Below, in pieces: positions 34,519 to 43,954 of a DNA stretch of 64,000 bases. The notes below the pieces were generated by a model. The model made no database searches. It saw only the letters and a list, made by a program, of their open reading frames with translations, and had not been told where the DNA came from. Origin of the DNA: Pseudoalteromonas phenolica (lineage in GTDB: Bacteria > Pseudomonadota > Gammaproteobacteria > Enterobacterales > Alteromonadaceae); the NCBI RefSeq assembly GCF_001444405.1, contig NZ_CP013187.1, positions 3,720,001-3,784,000 on the forward strand, in the 5' to 3' direction. Each line of letters begins with the position of its first letter. Position 1 is the first letter of the stretch. The position numbers were made by a program, and so were the translations under genes.

Positions 34519-36915
34519 TTATTCATATCGTAGAATTAACGAAGGACGCGTACTGGCGGCTTTGAATGCTAAGCTTGCCACAGTGACCCAAGTGATACCT
34601 GCAACCACTACAGCAGCAATACCATATACCCAAACAGCTTGGTCGATGCGGTCGTTAAAGTTGGCTAACCAGTCACCAACCAGTAAATAAGTTACTGGGT
34701 AGGCAATGGCGATACTCACACCGACTAACACTAAGAACTCTTTCGCTAAGATGTTCACAATACTGATACGTGATGCGCCTAGCACTTTGCGCACCGCCAC
34801 TTCTTTTTGACGACGCGCCGCAGAGAATGACGCCAAACCAAACGTGCCTAAACAAGTTAAGAACACCGCAAGACCTGTAAAAATAAGCACCACTTGAGAG
34901 ATACGCTCATCGCCTTTTAACACCGCTTTATAACTGTCAGATAGTAAGTTGATCTTCGGTTCAAACACGTTAGCGTGCTGCGCTAAAATCTCAGCGGCTT
35001 GCTGTCGAATACTCAATACATTTTGTGGGTTTACCGTTAACACCACTTCTGAGGTAGGATTTAAGTAATTGAAGCCAAGCAGGAACATGATGTCTGTATT
35101 GGCATTTTGTGCATTACCGATTTTTACATCAGCAACGACTCCAATCACGCGCATATCAACATTACGACCTATATCTTTGATTGATTTACCTAAAATATCG
35201 GCAACATTGGTAAAGCCTGCTTGCTTTGCCACCGTTTCAGTTACAATTGTGCCAACATATGTGATGCCATCAACTCTGTTCGCCCAATCACCAGCAAATT
35301 CACGACTAAAGTCACGCCCAGCAAGTAATTCTAAGCCTAGGCTTTTAACAACTTCAAAACTAGTACCAACCACTGGAGTTATGCCGCCAGACTCTTCGCC
35401 GTTTGGCCATGTTGGTCTAAGCGTATTATTGATTGAGCGAGTCAATTGCGTGTCGATAACGCCCAGATGTTGCACTCCTTCAATCGCAAGTAACTTATTG
35501 ACGACCGCACTAGGCTGTTGAGTAAACACCTCTCCAACTGGCACTTCAGAAATAACCAGACGCTGTGCAGTTTGGTAGCCTAGTGGTAGGTTTTGTAAAT
35601 GCGATAATTGCTGAAGTAATGTAGCAGAGCCAATAATCAACCCTATTGCCAAAGAGGCTTGAAAGGTAAGTAAGCTTTTACGAACCCAAATCGCAGTACT
35701 GCCGCGCTGTAGATCACCACTTAATACGCGTTTGGCACTGAATGATGAAATGAAGAACGCTGGGTATAAGCCTGCCAATACACCAACCGCAATCGCGACA
35801 ATTGCAATACCCGCACCAAAGCTTGATACATAGTTAAGCACTAATTCACGATCGACTAGACTATTAAAGCTTGGCATAACCAATTCAACTAACACACAAG
35901 CTAACACCATAGACAACACTGCAACTAACACAGATTCAGACAAAAACTGGCTTACTAACTGGGTTTTGCTCGCGCCTAGTGCTTTACGAACGCCCACTTC
36001 TTTCGCACGCTTCGTCGATTGCGCAACAGTCATATTGATAAAGTTAAAACTCGCAATCAAAACAAGTAAAATACTTAAGCCAACACAGATGGTTACCACT
36101 TGCTTAGTACCACCCGCTTTCATCTCAAATGGAGATTTAGCGGTTAAATGTAAATCGAGTAAAGGGTGTAGCTCAACAAACATCTTACCTTTAAAATCAC
36201 CGGTAAATGCCTGCTCAGTCAATTGCTTTTCTAGCGCTGAAATATCAGTGCCAGCTGTCAATTTTAAATAAACATAATGAGACGATTGAAATAGGTTTTC
36301 AGAAATATGCTCTGCATACACTAAAGCTTGAAAACCAAAATGTGTGTTATCTGGTAAGTCGGCAAAAACCGCTTTCACTGTATAACTGCCTTTTGCATGG
36401 TTTAAGGTCTCACCAACGACATTCACAGTACCGAAAATGCGAAGCGCTTCAGATTCGCTCAACGCTAAGCTATTAGGTGTACTCATGGCTTCTTTGATGT
36501 TTCCAGCAAGCACATCCATGGCAATAAAGTCTTCAATATTCGCGGTTGCAGCATAGAGATTATTAAGCTTAAACCCTTGATTATTGTGCTTCACATCTAC
36601 TTCAGCTTCACGAGTAAACTCCACCATTTTTAGCGCAAATACATCTTCTACTTGGCTAAAATCTAATGCTTGTGTGCCCCGTGTATAATTATAAATAGGG
36701 ATGGTACTCAAACCCAGTCTTGAGTAATCTTGAGCCACACGATAAACACGATCTGCATTAGGCTGGTGCTGATCGAACGACAGCTCATTTTTCGCAAACA
36801 GTGCCACTAAAATTGCGGCAGCAAGACCCACACTCAAGCCAATCACATTTAATAAAAAATGCTGTTTTTGTTGCTTAAAGGCACGAAGTGCCGTGATTAA
36901 GTAATTAACTATCAT
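34519..36915 (-). CDS. MacB/FtsX-type ABC permease, first copy
   Basis: 798 residues with the same two-core layout as its downstream paralogue. FtsX motifs GVRKALGASKTQLVSQFLSESVL and AVRKVLGASRISIVNILAKEFLVL are visible and the C-terminus is SLAFKAASTRPSLILRYE. It begins 2 nt after the ATPase stop and is separated from the second permease by 83 nt. The pair may form a heterodimer served by one ATPase, or be alternative homodimers. Confidence 0.9.
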   Translation of the reverse strand: MIVNYLITALRAFKQQKQHFLLNVIGLSVGLAAAILVALFAKNELSFDQHQPNADRVYRVAQDYSRLGLSTIPIYNYTRGTQALDFSQVEDVFALKMVEFTREAEVDVKHNNQGFKLNNLYAATANIEDFIAMDVLAGNIKEAMSTPNSLALSESEALRIFGTVNVVGETLNHAKGSYTVKAVFADLPDNTHFGFQALVYAEHISENLFQSSHYVYLKLTAGTDISALEKQLTEQAFTGDFKGKMFVELHPLLDLHLTAKSPFEMKAGGTKQVVTICVGLSILLVLIASFNFINMTVAQSTKRAKEVGVRKALGASKTQLVSQFLSESVLVAVLSMVLACVLVELVMPSFNSLVDRELVLNYVSSFGAGIAIVAIAVGVLAGLYPAFFISSFSAKRVLSGDLQRGSTAIWVRKSLLTFQASLAIGLIIGSATLLQQLSHLQNLPLGYQTAQRLVISEVPVGEVFTQQPSAVVNKLLAIEGVQHLGVIDTQLTRSINNTLRPTWPNGEESGGITPVVGTSFEVVKSLGLELLAGRDFSREFAGDWANRVDGITYVGTIVTETVAKQAGFTNVADILGKSIKDIGRNVDMRVIGVVADVKIGNAQNANTDIMFLLGFNYLNPTSEVVLTVNPQNVLSIRQQAAEILAQHANVFEPKINLLSDSYKAVLKGDERISQVVLIFTGLAVFLTCLGTFGLASFSAARRQKEVAVRKVLGASRISIVNILAKEFLVLVGVSIAIAYPVTYLLVGDWLANFNDRIDQAVWVYGIAAVVVAGITWVTVASLAFKAASTRPSLILRYE

Positions 36916-36917
36916 AA

Positions 36918-37625
36918 CTATGCAACCTCGCTTTCAAGTCCTTGAGATACACTATTGGCTTTGTCTAACATAATCTGACCGTCTAATAGACGTACTAAAC
37001 GGTCAGCATACGCGCCTTCTTTTTCTGAGTGAGTTACCATGATCACCGTTGTGCCTTCGCGGTTTAGTTCGCGCAGCATGGCCATCACTTCTTCACCGTT
37101 TTTAGAATCTAGGTTACCGGTTGGTTCATCGGCTAAAACCAGCTTTGGATTGATAACTAAAGCACGGGCAACTGCCACACGCTGTTGCTGACCGCCTGAT
37201 AGTTGCTGCGGTAAATGATCGGCACGGTGATCGATAGAAACACGCTTTAAAATGGCTTCAACACGCTGTTTACGCTCACTTTTTGAGATGTTTTGATATT
37301 GCAGTGGCAGCTCAACATTTTCGAAAACCGTAAGTTCATCAATCAGATTAAAGCTTTGGAATACAAAGCCAATTGAGGCTTTACGTAATTGTGATAGCTG
37401 CTTTTCGCTGTAACCCGCGATGTCGGTGCCATCGAAATCAAAATTGCCTGAGCTCGGTGAGTCCAACATACCTAAAATAGACAGCAGCGTTGACTTACCA
37501 CAGCCTGAAGGGCCCATGATGGCAACGAACTCGCCTTGCTCTACAGTTAAATTAATGTCGTTTAAAGCGGTTGTTTCAACGTCTTGAGTACGGAATACGC
37601 GATTTAAGTTAGTTAATTTGATCAT
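36918..37625 (-). CDS. MacB/LolD-type ABC ATPase
   Basis: 235 residues, a stand-alone ATP-binding subunit. Walker A GPSGCGKST, Q-loop FQSFNLIDELT, signature LSGGQQQRVAVARAL, Walker B LVLADEPTGNLD and switch His MVTHSEK. This is the LolD/MacB/FtsE subclass that powers mechanotransmission through FtsX-like permeases. It lies between the adaptor gene (11 nt) and the first permease (2 nt). Confidence 0.95.
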   Translation of the reverse strand: MIKLTNLNRVFRTQDVETTALNDINLTVEQGEFVAIMGPSGCGKSTLLSILGMLDSPSSGNFDFDGTDIAGYSEKQLSQLRKASIGFVFQSFNLIDELTVFENVELPLQYQNISKSERKQRVEAILKRVSIDHRADHLPQQLSGGQQQRVAVARALVINPKLVLADEPTGNLDSKNGEEVMAMLRELNREGTTVIMVTHSEKEGAYADRLVRLLDGQIMLDKANSVSQGLESEVA

Positions 37626-37636
37626 GGGTCTGGTCC

Positions 37637-38887
37637 TTAAAATTTTAATGTCTGTGCTTTATCAAAGTTGCTGTAGCCTGAGGTGATCACTTGCTCACCC
37701 ACATTTAAACCATCGAGCACTTCGTAATAATTTTGATTTTTCTTGCCTAAACGAATGGTGCGACGCTCTGCGGTTGTGCCATCGCTTGATAGTACGTACA
37801 CCCAATTACCGCCTGAACTGGTAAAGAATGCGCCACGTTTTAGTAATAATGCGTTGTCTTTGTTGCCACCTAACATCAATTCAACATCAATGCTTTGGCC
37901 ACGTTTAATATCTTGTTGGCCACTTGGTAACGCTACTTCAACCTGAAACTGTGACTGGGTCACTCGGCTGTCGATTTTGCTCACTTTTGCCATCACGCTG
38001 CCGCCATCTAAGTGCACGTTGACGTCCATACCCTTTTGAACTTGGTTTAAGTAGAATTCATCTAAGCGCACGACTAATTTGTATTCATTTGGAATATCGA
38101 TTTGGCCTAGGCGTGCGCCGCGATTTTTTGATTCACCCATTTCTACATCAAGTTCACTTAAGTAACCCGACACAGGCGCTTTTATTAATAAGTTATCTAA
38201 GTTTGCACGGGCAAACTGTAAGTTTTTCTGTAGCATTTCGGCGCTATCTTCTAGCTGCTCGACTTGCACCTTACGAATTGAGTTTTCTTGCTTTTGACGC
38301 TCTAAGGTCAGCTCTTTTCTCGCTTTGTAGTAAGCTAAATCTTCTGAAATTTCAGAAAGTCTATCTTGGGCTAATACCCCACGCTCAACCAGTGGCTTAG
38401 ATTGCTTATAACGACGTTCTAAATGGGTAATTTGTAGATCGATTTCTAATAAATCACGACGCAGATTCAAACGACTGGTTTCCATGTTCATTTGTGTATT
38501 GCGTAAGAAGTTAAGCTGCTCAGTGACCTGCGCTTCGCGGCTCATTACGTCTAACTGTAAGCTGGTGTTACTCAAACGCACTAAAGGCTGACCTTTAGTC
38601 ACATAAGTACCCTGTTCAACCAAACGTTCTTCAACTTGTCCACCCGCAATCGTGTCTAAGTAAATAGTGGTTTTTGGCACAACCTGACCTCGAAGGCTTA
38701 ACGCATCGACAAACGCGCCCTGCTCAACCGCATTAATGGTGACACTGCTTAGAGATAAGTTTTGACTGCGACCCGATGACGAGTCTGTAAATGCAAACGC
38801 TGCAGCAGCAATGCTCAGCAGCACACCCGCGGCAACCGCTTTCTTAAGATGTTTTTGTAATCCTGAACGTTCAATTTTCTTATCCAT
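37637..38887 (-). CDS. HlyD/MacA-type periplasmic adaptor
   Basis: 416 residues: one N-terminal membrane anchor (AAGVLLSIAAAAFAF), a split biotinyl-lipoyl domain (GGQVEERLVEQGTYVTKGQPLVRL ... LIKAPVSGYLSELDVEMGE), a long helical hairpin (~110-220) and a beta-barrel/MP domain ending in GLNVGEQVITSGYSNF. It would link the permease to an outer-membrane channel, none of which is encoded nearby. First gene of the operon, behind a sigma-54-like promoter. Confidence 0.92.
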   Translation of the reverse strand: MDKKIERSGLQKHLKKAVAAGVLLSIAAAAFAFTDSSSGRSQNLSLSSVTINAVEQGAFVDALSLRGQVVPKTTIYLDTIAGGQVEERLVEQGTYVTKGQPLVRLSNTSLQLDVMSREAQVTEQLNFLRNTQMNMETSRLNLRRDLLEIDLQITHLERRYKQSKPLVERGVLAQDRLSEISEDLAYYKARKELTLERQKQENSIRKVQVEQLEDSAEMLQKNLQFARANLDNLLIKAPVSGYLSELDVEMGESKNRGARLGQIDIPNEYKLVVRLDEFYLNQVQKGMDVNVHLDGGSVMAKVSKIDSRVTQSQFQVEVALPSGQQDIKRGQSIDVELMLGGNKDNALLLKRGAFFTSSGGNWVYVLSSDGTTAERRTIRLGKKNQNYYEVLDGLNVGEQVITSGYSNFDKAQTLKF

Positions 38888-38960
38888 AGCACACCTCTAA
38901 ATCGTTGAGAGTTTGGTCGATGTTCGTTTCGACAACTAAGTCCGAATATGGCAGAGATAA

Positions 38961-38977
38961 ATCAAACACTATGCCAA
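38961..38977 (-). promoter_or_regulatory. Sigma-54-like promoter of the export operon
   Basis: On the minus strand TTGGCATAGTGTTTGAT matches TGGCAC-N5-TTGCW with GG and GA spaced by 10 nt (one mismatch at each element). It lies ~75 nt before the adaptor start. The divergent gene encodes a sigma-54 activator, which supports the call. Confidence 0.6.
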
Positions 38978-39036
38978 CTTTTAAATAATTAAAAATCAGG
39001 AACTTACAAAGATTTGTATTTTCAGAAATAATTAGA

Positions 39037-39055
39037 GTGTCCGGAAACAGAACAC
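39037..39055. promoter_or_regulatory. Activator dyad site 1
   Basis: GTGTCC-N7-GAACAC, an interrupted palindrome 60 bp upstream of the sigma-54-like promoter. It shares both half-sites with the dyad at 39069-39090. Confidence 0.6.
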
Positions 39056-39068
39056 ATCGAAAACCGCG

Positions 39069-39090
39069 ATGTGTCCATTTATGAACACAT
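39069..39090. promoter_or_regulatory. Activator dyad site 2
   Basis: ATGTGTCC-N6-GAACACAT. Its centre is ~33 bp from that of site 1, about three helical turns, as expected for co-operating NtrC-type dimers. It is also 77 nt before the regulator's own start, so it may serve autoregulation. Confidence 0.6.
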
Positions 39091-39166
39091 TAATAGACGC
39101 ACTGTCACTAAATGAGGTAGGCTAAAAAGAATAAAAAGAAGCCAAAAATAGGCAAAGGCAAGGACC

Positions 39167-40597
39167 ATGACGCAAACAGCCAAACAAGCTGGACACATTT
39201 TAATTGTCGACGACAACACCGATATTTTAATCGCAGCTAAACTGCTACTAAAAAAGTACTATCAAAAAGTACACACCACAGATAACCCCTTTGATATTGA
39301 AGAAATCGTAAAAACGCAGCCTATTGATGTGATCTTACTCGATATGAACTTCAGCCAAGACGCCATAAGCGGTAAAGAAGGGTTTTACTGGTTAAAGAAA
39401 GTCGTTGAGCAAGACCCCAGCATTGCAGTGCTGCTGATGACTGCGTATGGCGATATTCAATTAGCCGTTGATGCCATTAAGGCTGGCGCTGCAGATTTTG
39501 TTGCCAAGCCATGGCAAAACGACCAACTCTTAGGTGCGGTCGCTGCTGCCTATGCACACGCTCAGGACAAACAGAAAGTGGGTCAACTGACTCGCCAAAC
39601 ACAAGGGCTAAACCAAGCGCTGAACCAAGGCGCAGGTGGTAAAAATTTCGACTTTTTAGGTCAAAGTGCAGCCATGCAGCAAGTATTTAGCACCATAGAA
39701 AAAGCGGCGTTAACCGATGCCAATATTTTAATCACAGGCGAGAGTGGTACAGGTAAAGAACTCGCTGCACATGCCATTCATCAAGCCAGCTTACGTCGCG
39801 AAAATGCACTAATTAGCTTAGATATGGGCGCAATTGCTGACAACTTATTTGAAAGTGAACTGTTCGGTCATAAGAAAGGCGCATTCACCGATGCCAAAGC
39901 AGATAAGGTAGGCCGCTTTGAGCTCGCCAACGAAGGCAGCCTATTTTTAGATGAACTTGGCAACTTGCCACTGAGCCAGCAAACCACCTTATTAGCCGCG
40001 CTACAAAACCGCCAAGTCACCCCTGTTGGCGGCAATAAAGCCATAGATGTGAACATTCGCCTCATTTGTGCCACCAACGATAATTTACAACAAGCCGTAG
40101 ACGAAGGGCGTTTTAGACAAGATTTACTTTACCGTATCAACACCATTGAGATCCGTTTACCACCGCTACGTGAGCGCAGTGAAGATATTCCCTTATTAGT
40201 GAATTATTACCTCGAGCACTTCTGCCACAAATACAAACGCACATTAAGTGTCAGTGACACCGATTTGCAAACCTTGAGTGCCTACGCTTGGCCGGGTAAC
40301 GTGCGAGAGCTGGCCCATGCCATAGAGCGCGCTGTGATCTTAAGTGAAGGTGAGCTACTCGATATCAGCACTGTGGTTGGCCAAGTAACGACCACCGCAC
40401 AACCAAGCCAAGCTGATAGTGCACAAAGCGAGAGCGATCAATTGGTCAATGCAGACACCTTTAACCTTGAAGAGCTCGAACACCGCACTGTGCGCGCGGC
40501 ATTAAAGCACTATCAGGGCAATGTCTCGCAGGCGGCCAAAGCGCTTGGGTTAACCCGTGGCGCCATGTATCGCCGCCTCGAAAAGTACGACTTATAG
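39167..40597 (+). CDS. NtrC-family sigma-54 response regulator
   Basis: 476 residues in three domains: receiver (~10-125) with phospho-acceptor D59 (LLDMNF), AAA+ domain (~160-400) with Walker A GESGTGKE (191-198), and a Fis-type HTH at the C-terminus (GNVSQAAKALGLTRGAMYRRLEKY). The sigma-54-contact loop reads GAFTDA (238-243) rather than canonical GAFTGA. It is divergent from the export operon and 15 nt upstream of the histidine kinase gene; it should activate the sigma-54 promoter at 38.96 kb. Confidence 0.95.
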   Translation: MTQTAKQAGHILIVDDNTDILIAAKLLLKKYYQKVHTTDNPFDIEEIVKTQPIDVILLDMNFSQDAISGKEGFYWLKKVVEQDPSIAVLLMTAYGDIQLAVDAIKAGAADFVAKPWQNDQLLGAVAAAYAHAQDKQKVGQLTRQTQGLNQALNQGAGGKNFDFLGQSAAMQQVFSTIEKAALTDANILITGESGTGKELAAHAIHQASLRRENALISLDMGAIADNLFESELFGHKKGAFTDAKADKVGRFELANEGSLFLDELGNLPLSQQTTLLAALQNRQVTPVGGNKAIDVNIRLICATNDNLQQAVDEGRFRQDLLYRINTIEIRLPPLRERSEDIPLLVNYYLEHFCHKYKRTLSVSDTDLQTLSAYAWPGNVRELAHAIERAVILSEGELLDISTVVGQVTTTAQPSQADSAQSESDQLVNADTFNLEELEHRTVRAALKHYQGNVSQAAKALGLTRGAMYRRLEKYDL

Positions 40598-40612
40598 CCG
40601 GAGCTGAGTATT

Positions 40613-41929
40613 TTGAGTTATTTTACGAAGCACCCTACAACGATATTTTTTGCCACCATCTTGTTACTTTGCGTGCTGATCACCACCAGTGCATACCTGT
40701 ATATACAAGTTGGATTTTCAGCGAGTTTACTGCTTTTAAGCTTATTTTCGTGTGCGACTTTGTTTTCGCTTATTTCTCAATTTAACAAACAAAACAAACA
40801 CATGAGTTTTGTTTTAAAGTCTTTGGCGAATGGCGATAGCTCTCTGGGGTTAAGTAAACACCACCCTATGCATAGCCACCTTGAAGAGATCAAAGAAAAC
40901 ATTCAGAGTGCACGCTTTAATGCCGAGCAACAGGCGCACTTTTTACAGGCCTTATTAGTCCATATTGATTTAGCCGTCGTGGTGTGTGATGACACAGGTG
41001 ACGTGATCGAATCAAACCCTGCCGTTGCTAAATTACTCGGCAAAGCAGTTCGCCACTGTAATGATTTGGCGCATATCGCGCCTTTAGTCGAAAGTTGTGA
41101 CCGCAGCCTCAAAACCATTGCTAATTGGCAATATGGTGAACAGCAAGACACCTTGTCTATACAAGTAAGTGTCGCCCATATTCAAGGCAAGATCCGCAAA
41201 ATTATTACCCTGCACTCAATTCGTGATGCCTTACAAAACAAAGAGCAACAAGCCTATAAGCGGCTTACCAAAGTGCTCACCCATGAAGTTGCCAACTCCA
41301 TCACGCCACTCGCTTCCATTGCACAAAGCTGTGAAAGCCTTTTACCAGAAACACTCTCCTTTGATGATGAAGAAGACAAAGACGATTTGGCTATGGCGTT
41401 AAAAACGCTGGCAAAACGCACCGAATATTTAGGTGACTTTATCGGTCGCTTTAGAGAAGTCAGTAATTTACCTGCACCCACGCTTAATCCTGAGCAACTC
41501 GCGCCATTAGTTGAAGGCGTATTTCAGCTTCATCAACAAACTTGTAGCGCAGCCAAGATTGATTTACAACTGGACGTGTCGCATTCTCAATTAACTATGT
41601 TAGATAGCGCACAAGTAGAGCAAGTACTTATTAACTTAACCAAGAATGCCATTGAAGCCGTGCAACAAAACAGCAGCGACACTTCAGCAAGCGTGCAATT
41701 AAAAACAGGCTGTAATGAAGCAGGCCAGCACTATGTTGAAGTCAGTGATAACGGCCCGGGCGTAGCAGAGCATGTGGTCGATATGATGTTCGTACCGTTT
41801 TTTACTACCAAGCAAAAAGGCTCAGGCATTGGCTTGAGTTTATCTCGACAAATCATGTTAAACCATGGTGGAGATTTAATTTATATTCAACGAGAACAAG
41901 GCGCCTGTTTTAGATGCGTATTTGGATGA
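40613..41929 (+). CDS. Sensor histidine kinase paired with the sigma-54 regulator
   Basis: 438 residues, TTG start supported by GGAG nine bases upstream. Two TM helices (~10-55) with almost no periplasmic loop, a PAS-like segment (VVVCDDTGDVIESNPAVAKLLG), the phospho-acceptor region LTHEVANSITPLASIAQSC, and ATPase boxes N (LINLTKNAIEAV), G1 (VSDNGPGV) and G2 (GSGIGLSLSRQIM). It resembles NtrY-type kinases that sense membrane state. Its 3' end is followed by two partial diverged copies of the same region. Confidence 0.93.
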   Translation: MSYFTKHPTTIFFATILLLCVLITTSAYLYIQVGFSASLLLLSLFSCATLFSLISQFNKQNKHMSFVLKSLANGDSSLGLSKHHPMHSHLEEIKENIQSARFNAEQQAHFLQALLVHIDLAVVVCDDTGDVIESNPAVAKLLGKAVRHCNDLAHIAPLVESCDRSLKTIANWQYGEQQDTLSIQVSVAHIQGKIRKIITLHSIRDALQNKEQQAYKRLTKVLTHEVANSITPLASIAQSCESLLPETLSFDDEEDKDDLAMALKTLAKRTEYLGDFIGRFREVSNLPAPTLNPEQLAPLVEGVFQLHQQTCSAAKIDLQLDVSHSQLTMLDSAQVEQVLINLTKNAIEAVQQNSSDTSASVQLKTGCNEAGQHYVEVSDNGPGVAEHVVDMMFVPFFTTKQKGSGIGLSLSRQIMLNHGGDLIYIQREQGACFRCVFG

Positions 41930-41951
41930 TGTTCGTGTCTATGCCTGAGAC

Positions 41952-42229
41952 TTTACCACCAAGCAAAAAGGTTCAGGCATCGGTTTAAGCCTTTCAAGAC
42001 AAATTATGTTGAACCATGTGGAGATTTAATTTACATCCAACGGGAGCAAGGCACTTGCTTTAGATGCGTATTTGGATGATGTTCGTGTCTATGCCTGAGA
42101 CTTTACCACCAAGCAAAAAGGTTCAGGCATCGGTTTAAGCCTTTCAAGACAAATTATGTTGAACCATGTGGAGATTTAATTTACATCCAACGGGAGCAAG
42201 GCGCTTGTTTTAGGTGCGTATTTGGATGA
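41952..42229 (+). pseudogene. Two tandem remnants of a histidine-kinase 3' end
   Basis: Segments 41952-42101 (150 bp) and 42102-42229 each repeat the last ~128 bp of the kinase gene, from the codons for TKQKGSGIGLSL to the stop, plus a 22-bp tail. The copies are almost identical to each other but differ from the intact gene at about 18 mostly third-codon positions. Both lack one G in the codons for HGGD, which breaks the frame. They look like leftovers of a diverged allele, duplicated afterwards. Confidence 0.85.
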
Positions 42230-42235
42230 GCCTTC

Positions 42236-43507
42236 TCATAACATATACCGCCAACTAAAAAGTAAGTTAAAGAGCAAAGGCATAAGCAAAAACAAAGCTA
42301 AGGTATAGCCTGTGTACAGCGACGCTTTGTCGTAATTACCAATTACTTTCATGCCAAATAGCGGTCTAAGCAAAGCGATATAACTCAACCCCCAACAAGC
42401 TAGCGCACACAGTCCAAACGTCAGCAGAATAATAAGGGTAGGCTCTAACCAAGGGCCTAACTGTAATGGACTAAAGTAATAAGCTAAGCCGATGATCACA
42501 CTTTGATGAAAAATATAAAATGGAAACACCCAACCATTGAGCTTATTTAAAATAGGGTGAGAACGAGTTAAAAAACGCATAGCCAATGCCAGCATGGTCA
42601 TCACGCCTAATAACCTTTGTGCGGTATAGAACATATCCATACTGGTGATCTGCCATTGCACGCTTTGACTGTCTAGCCAAATACTCTGATACCCCCAAAC
42701 TACACCTAGATAACCTAAAACAAAAAAACCGAGCAGAATATGCCAGTGCTGAACCAACGATGCAAAAAACGCTCTGTGATGAACCAATAAAAAGCCATAG
42801 AGTAAAAAAATGAAGCCCATAGGGTAGCGAAACGTATCACTCGGCCATGAGAGTTTCAAAACGCAAAGCGGCACCAGTAAACCTAAATACACCCAAAGTA
42901 CAGGGCACTGTAAAAAACGCTCGATTCCCTTATGTAACCAGCAGCTTTGCAGTACAGGTAACATCAGTACCAGCAACAAGGTGAATTGCCATAATGAACG
43001 TAAGTACCAAAGGTGATTCACATCGACATGAGGCCAAATGCCCGCCTGATACTGTGCAAATAGCGGGTGAGATAGGTCAAAAAATGCGATGTAAAACTCA
43101 ACATAGCTAAGCGTTAAACCAACTTCTTGCTGCATTTGCGCATACAATTGAATAGGCACGACAAACCATACGCCCACCAGCAGGGGCAATAAGATTTTCA
43201 CGGTTCGAATCATTAAAAACTGAGGCAATGGCGACTTCTGTAATAGGCAACTCAATGCGGCTCCTGAAATAAACCAAATCAGTCCCATACGCCAAGGTGA
43301 GAGAAACAACATCAGATTTTCTATTTCTGTACTTAAATAATTACTTTTAAAATGAAAGCCCCAGTTTTGCGTATACAACATGCCTGTGTGATAGAACACC
43401 AACAGACCAAACGCGAGCACTCTTAGCCAGTCTAACTCAACAAAACGTTCTGTTGGGTGGCTTACAAAGGCAGCAGGTTGCCACCATTTAGCGATAGATT
43501 TGAACAT
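42236..43507 (-). CDS. Acyltransferase-3 family membrane protein
   Basis: 423 residues, about ten to twelve TM helices. The N-terminal RFVELDWLRVLAFGLLVFYHTGMLY carries the family's Arg and catalytic-type His (FYH), and RMGLIWFISGAAL follows. Such proteins O-acylate glucans, LPS or peptidoglycan (MdoC/OatA-like). No polysaccharide gene is adjacent, so the acceptor is unknown. It converges on the kinase gene remnants. Confidence 0.85.
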   Translation of the reverse strand: MFKSIAKWWQPAAFVSHPTERFVELDWLRVLAFGLLVFYHTGMLYTQNWGFHFKSNYLSTEIENLMLFLSPWRMGLIWFISGAALSCLLQKSPLPQFLMIRTVKILLPLLVGVWFVVPIQLYAQMQQEVGLTLSYVEFYIAFFDLSHPLFAQYQAGIWPHVDVNHLWYLRSLWQFTLLLVLMLPVLQSCWLHKGIERFLQCPVLWVYLGLLVPLCVLKLSWPSDTFRYPMGFIFLLYGFLLVHHRAFFASLVQHWHILLGFFVLGYLGVVWGYQSIWLDSQSVQWQITSMDMFYTAQRLLGVMTMLALAMRFLTRSHPILNKLNGWVFPFYIFHQSVIIGLAYYFSPLQLGPWLEPTLIILLTFGLCALACWGLSYIALLRPLFGMKVIGNYDKASLYTGYTLALFLLMPLLFNLLFSWRYML

Positions 43508-43543
43508 ACCTTTTCCGTCAGTTTCTCAAACTTGGTTGTCTTA

Positions 43544-43809
43544 TATACCCAAACCACCTCAAGATACGAGGTTCAGCGAGAATTGATTGGCTGTCAGACA
43601 AGGCATCAATTTGAAGATCTAGTGGTTCTAAATCGAAAATTGATAACGCAGTATGAAAGCCAATCAAACTCGCCCAAGGGAGCGTGCTTTCAGTCCTATT
43701 TCATCGTCAAAGAACTTGGAAAGGACGCGTCATTACGCTGCGTCCTTTTCCTTGAACTAGAACAGAAGGCAGCGCTCTGAATCATGCATCTTGAGGTAGT
43801 TTGGGTATA
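43544..43809. mobile_element. MITE-like element with 22-bp terminal inverted repeats
   Basis: The 266-bp element begins TATACCCAAACCACCTCAAG and ends with its inverted copy (43788-43809), one mismatch in 22 bp. Internally it has further pairs: GATTGGCT/AGCCAATC (near 43583 and 43661) and AAAGGACGC/GCGTCCTTT (near 43722 and 43742). It has no believable protein. It fills most of the 447-nt gap between two genes. A transposase-mobilised or structured non-autonomous element is the natural reading. Confidence 0.75.
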
Positions 43810-43954
43810 GTTTCTGAGGAATTGTCGAAATAAAATTAATATGTGCTTAAAAAACAGTAACTAGGGATAAGCGGTGGGATTGTGGGATAAACCACTTGGG
43901 ACTGACAAGGTTAGTTGTTAAGCTGGTTTTAGTTTCACAGTTAGAGAATCACAC

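Noticed and set aside
43457..43780. A 107-residue + strand reading frame
   Set aside because: It runs from the antisense of the acyltransferase start into the MITE-like element, whose inverted repeats explain the sequence.
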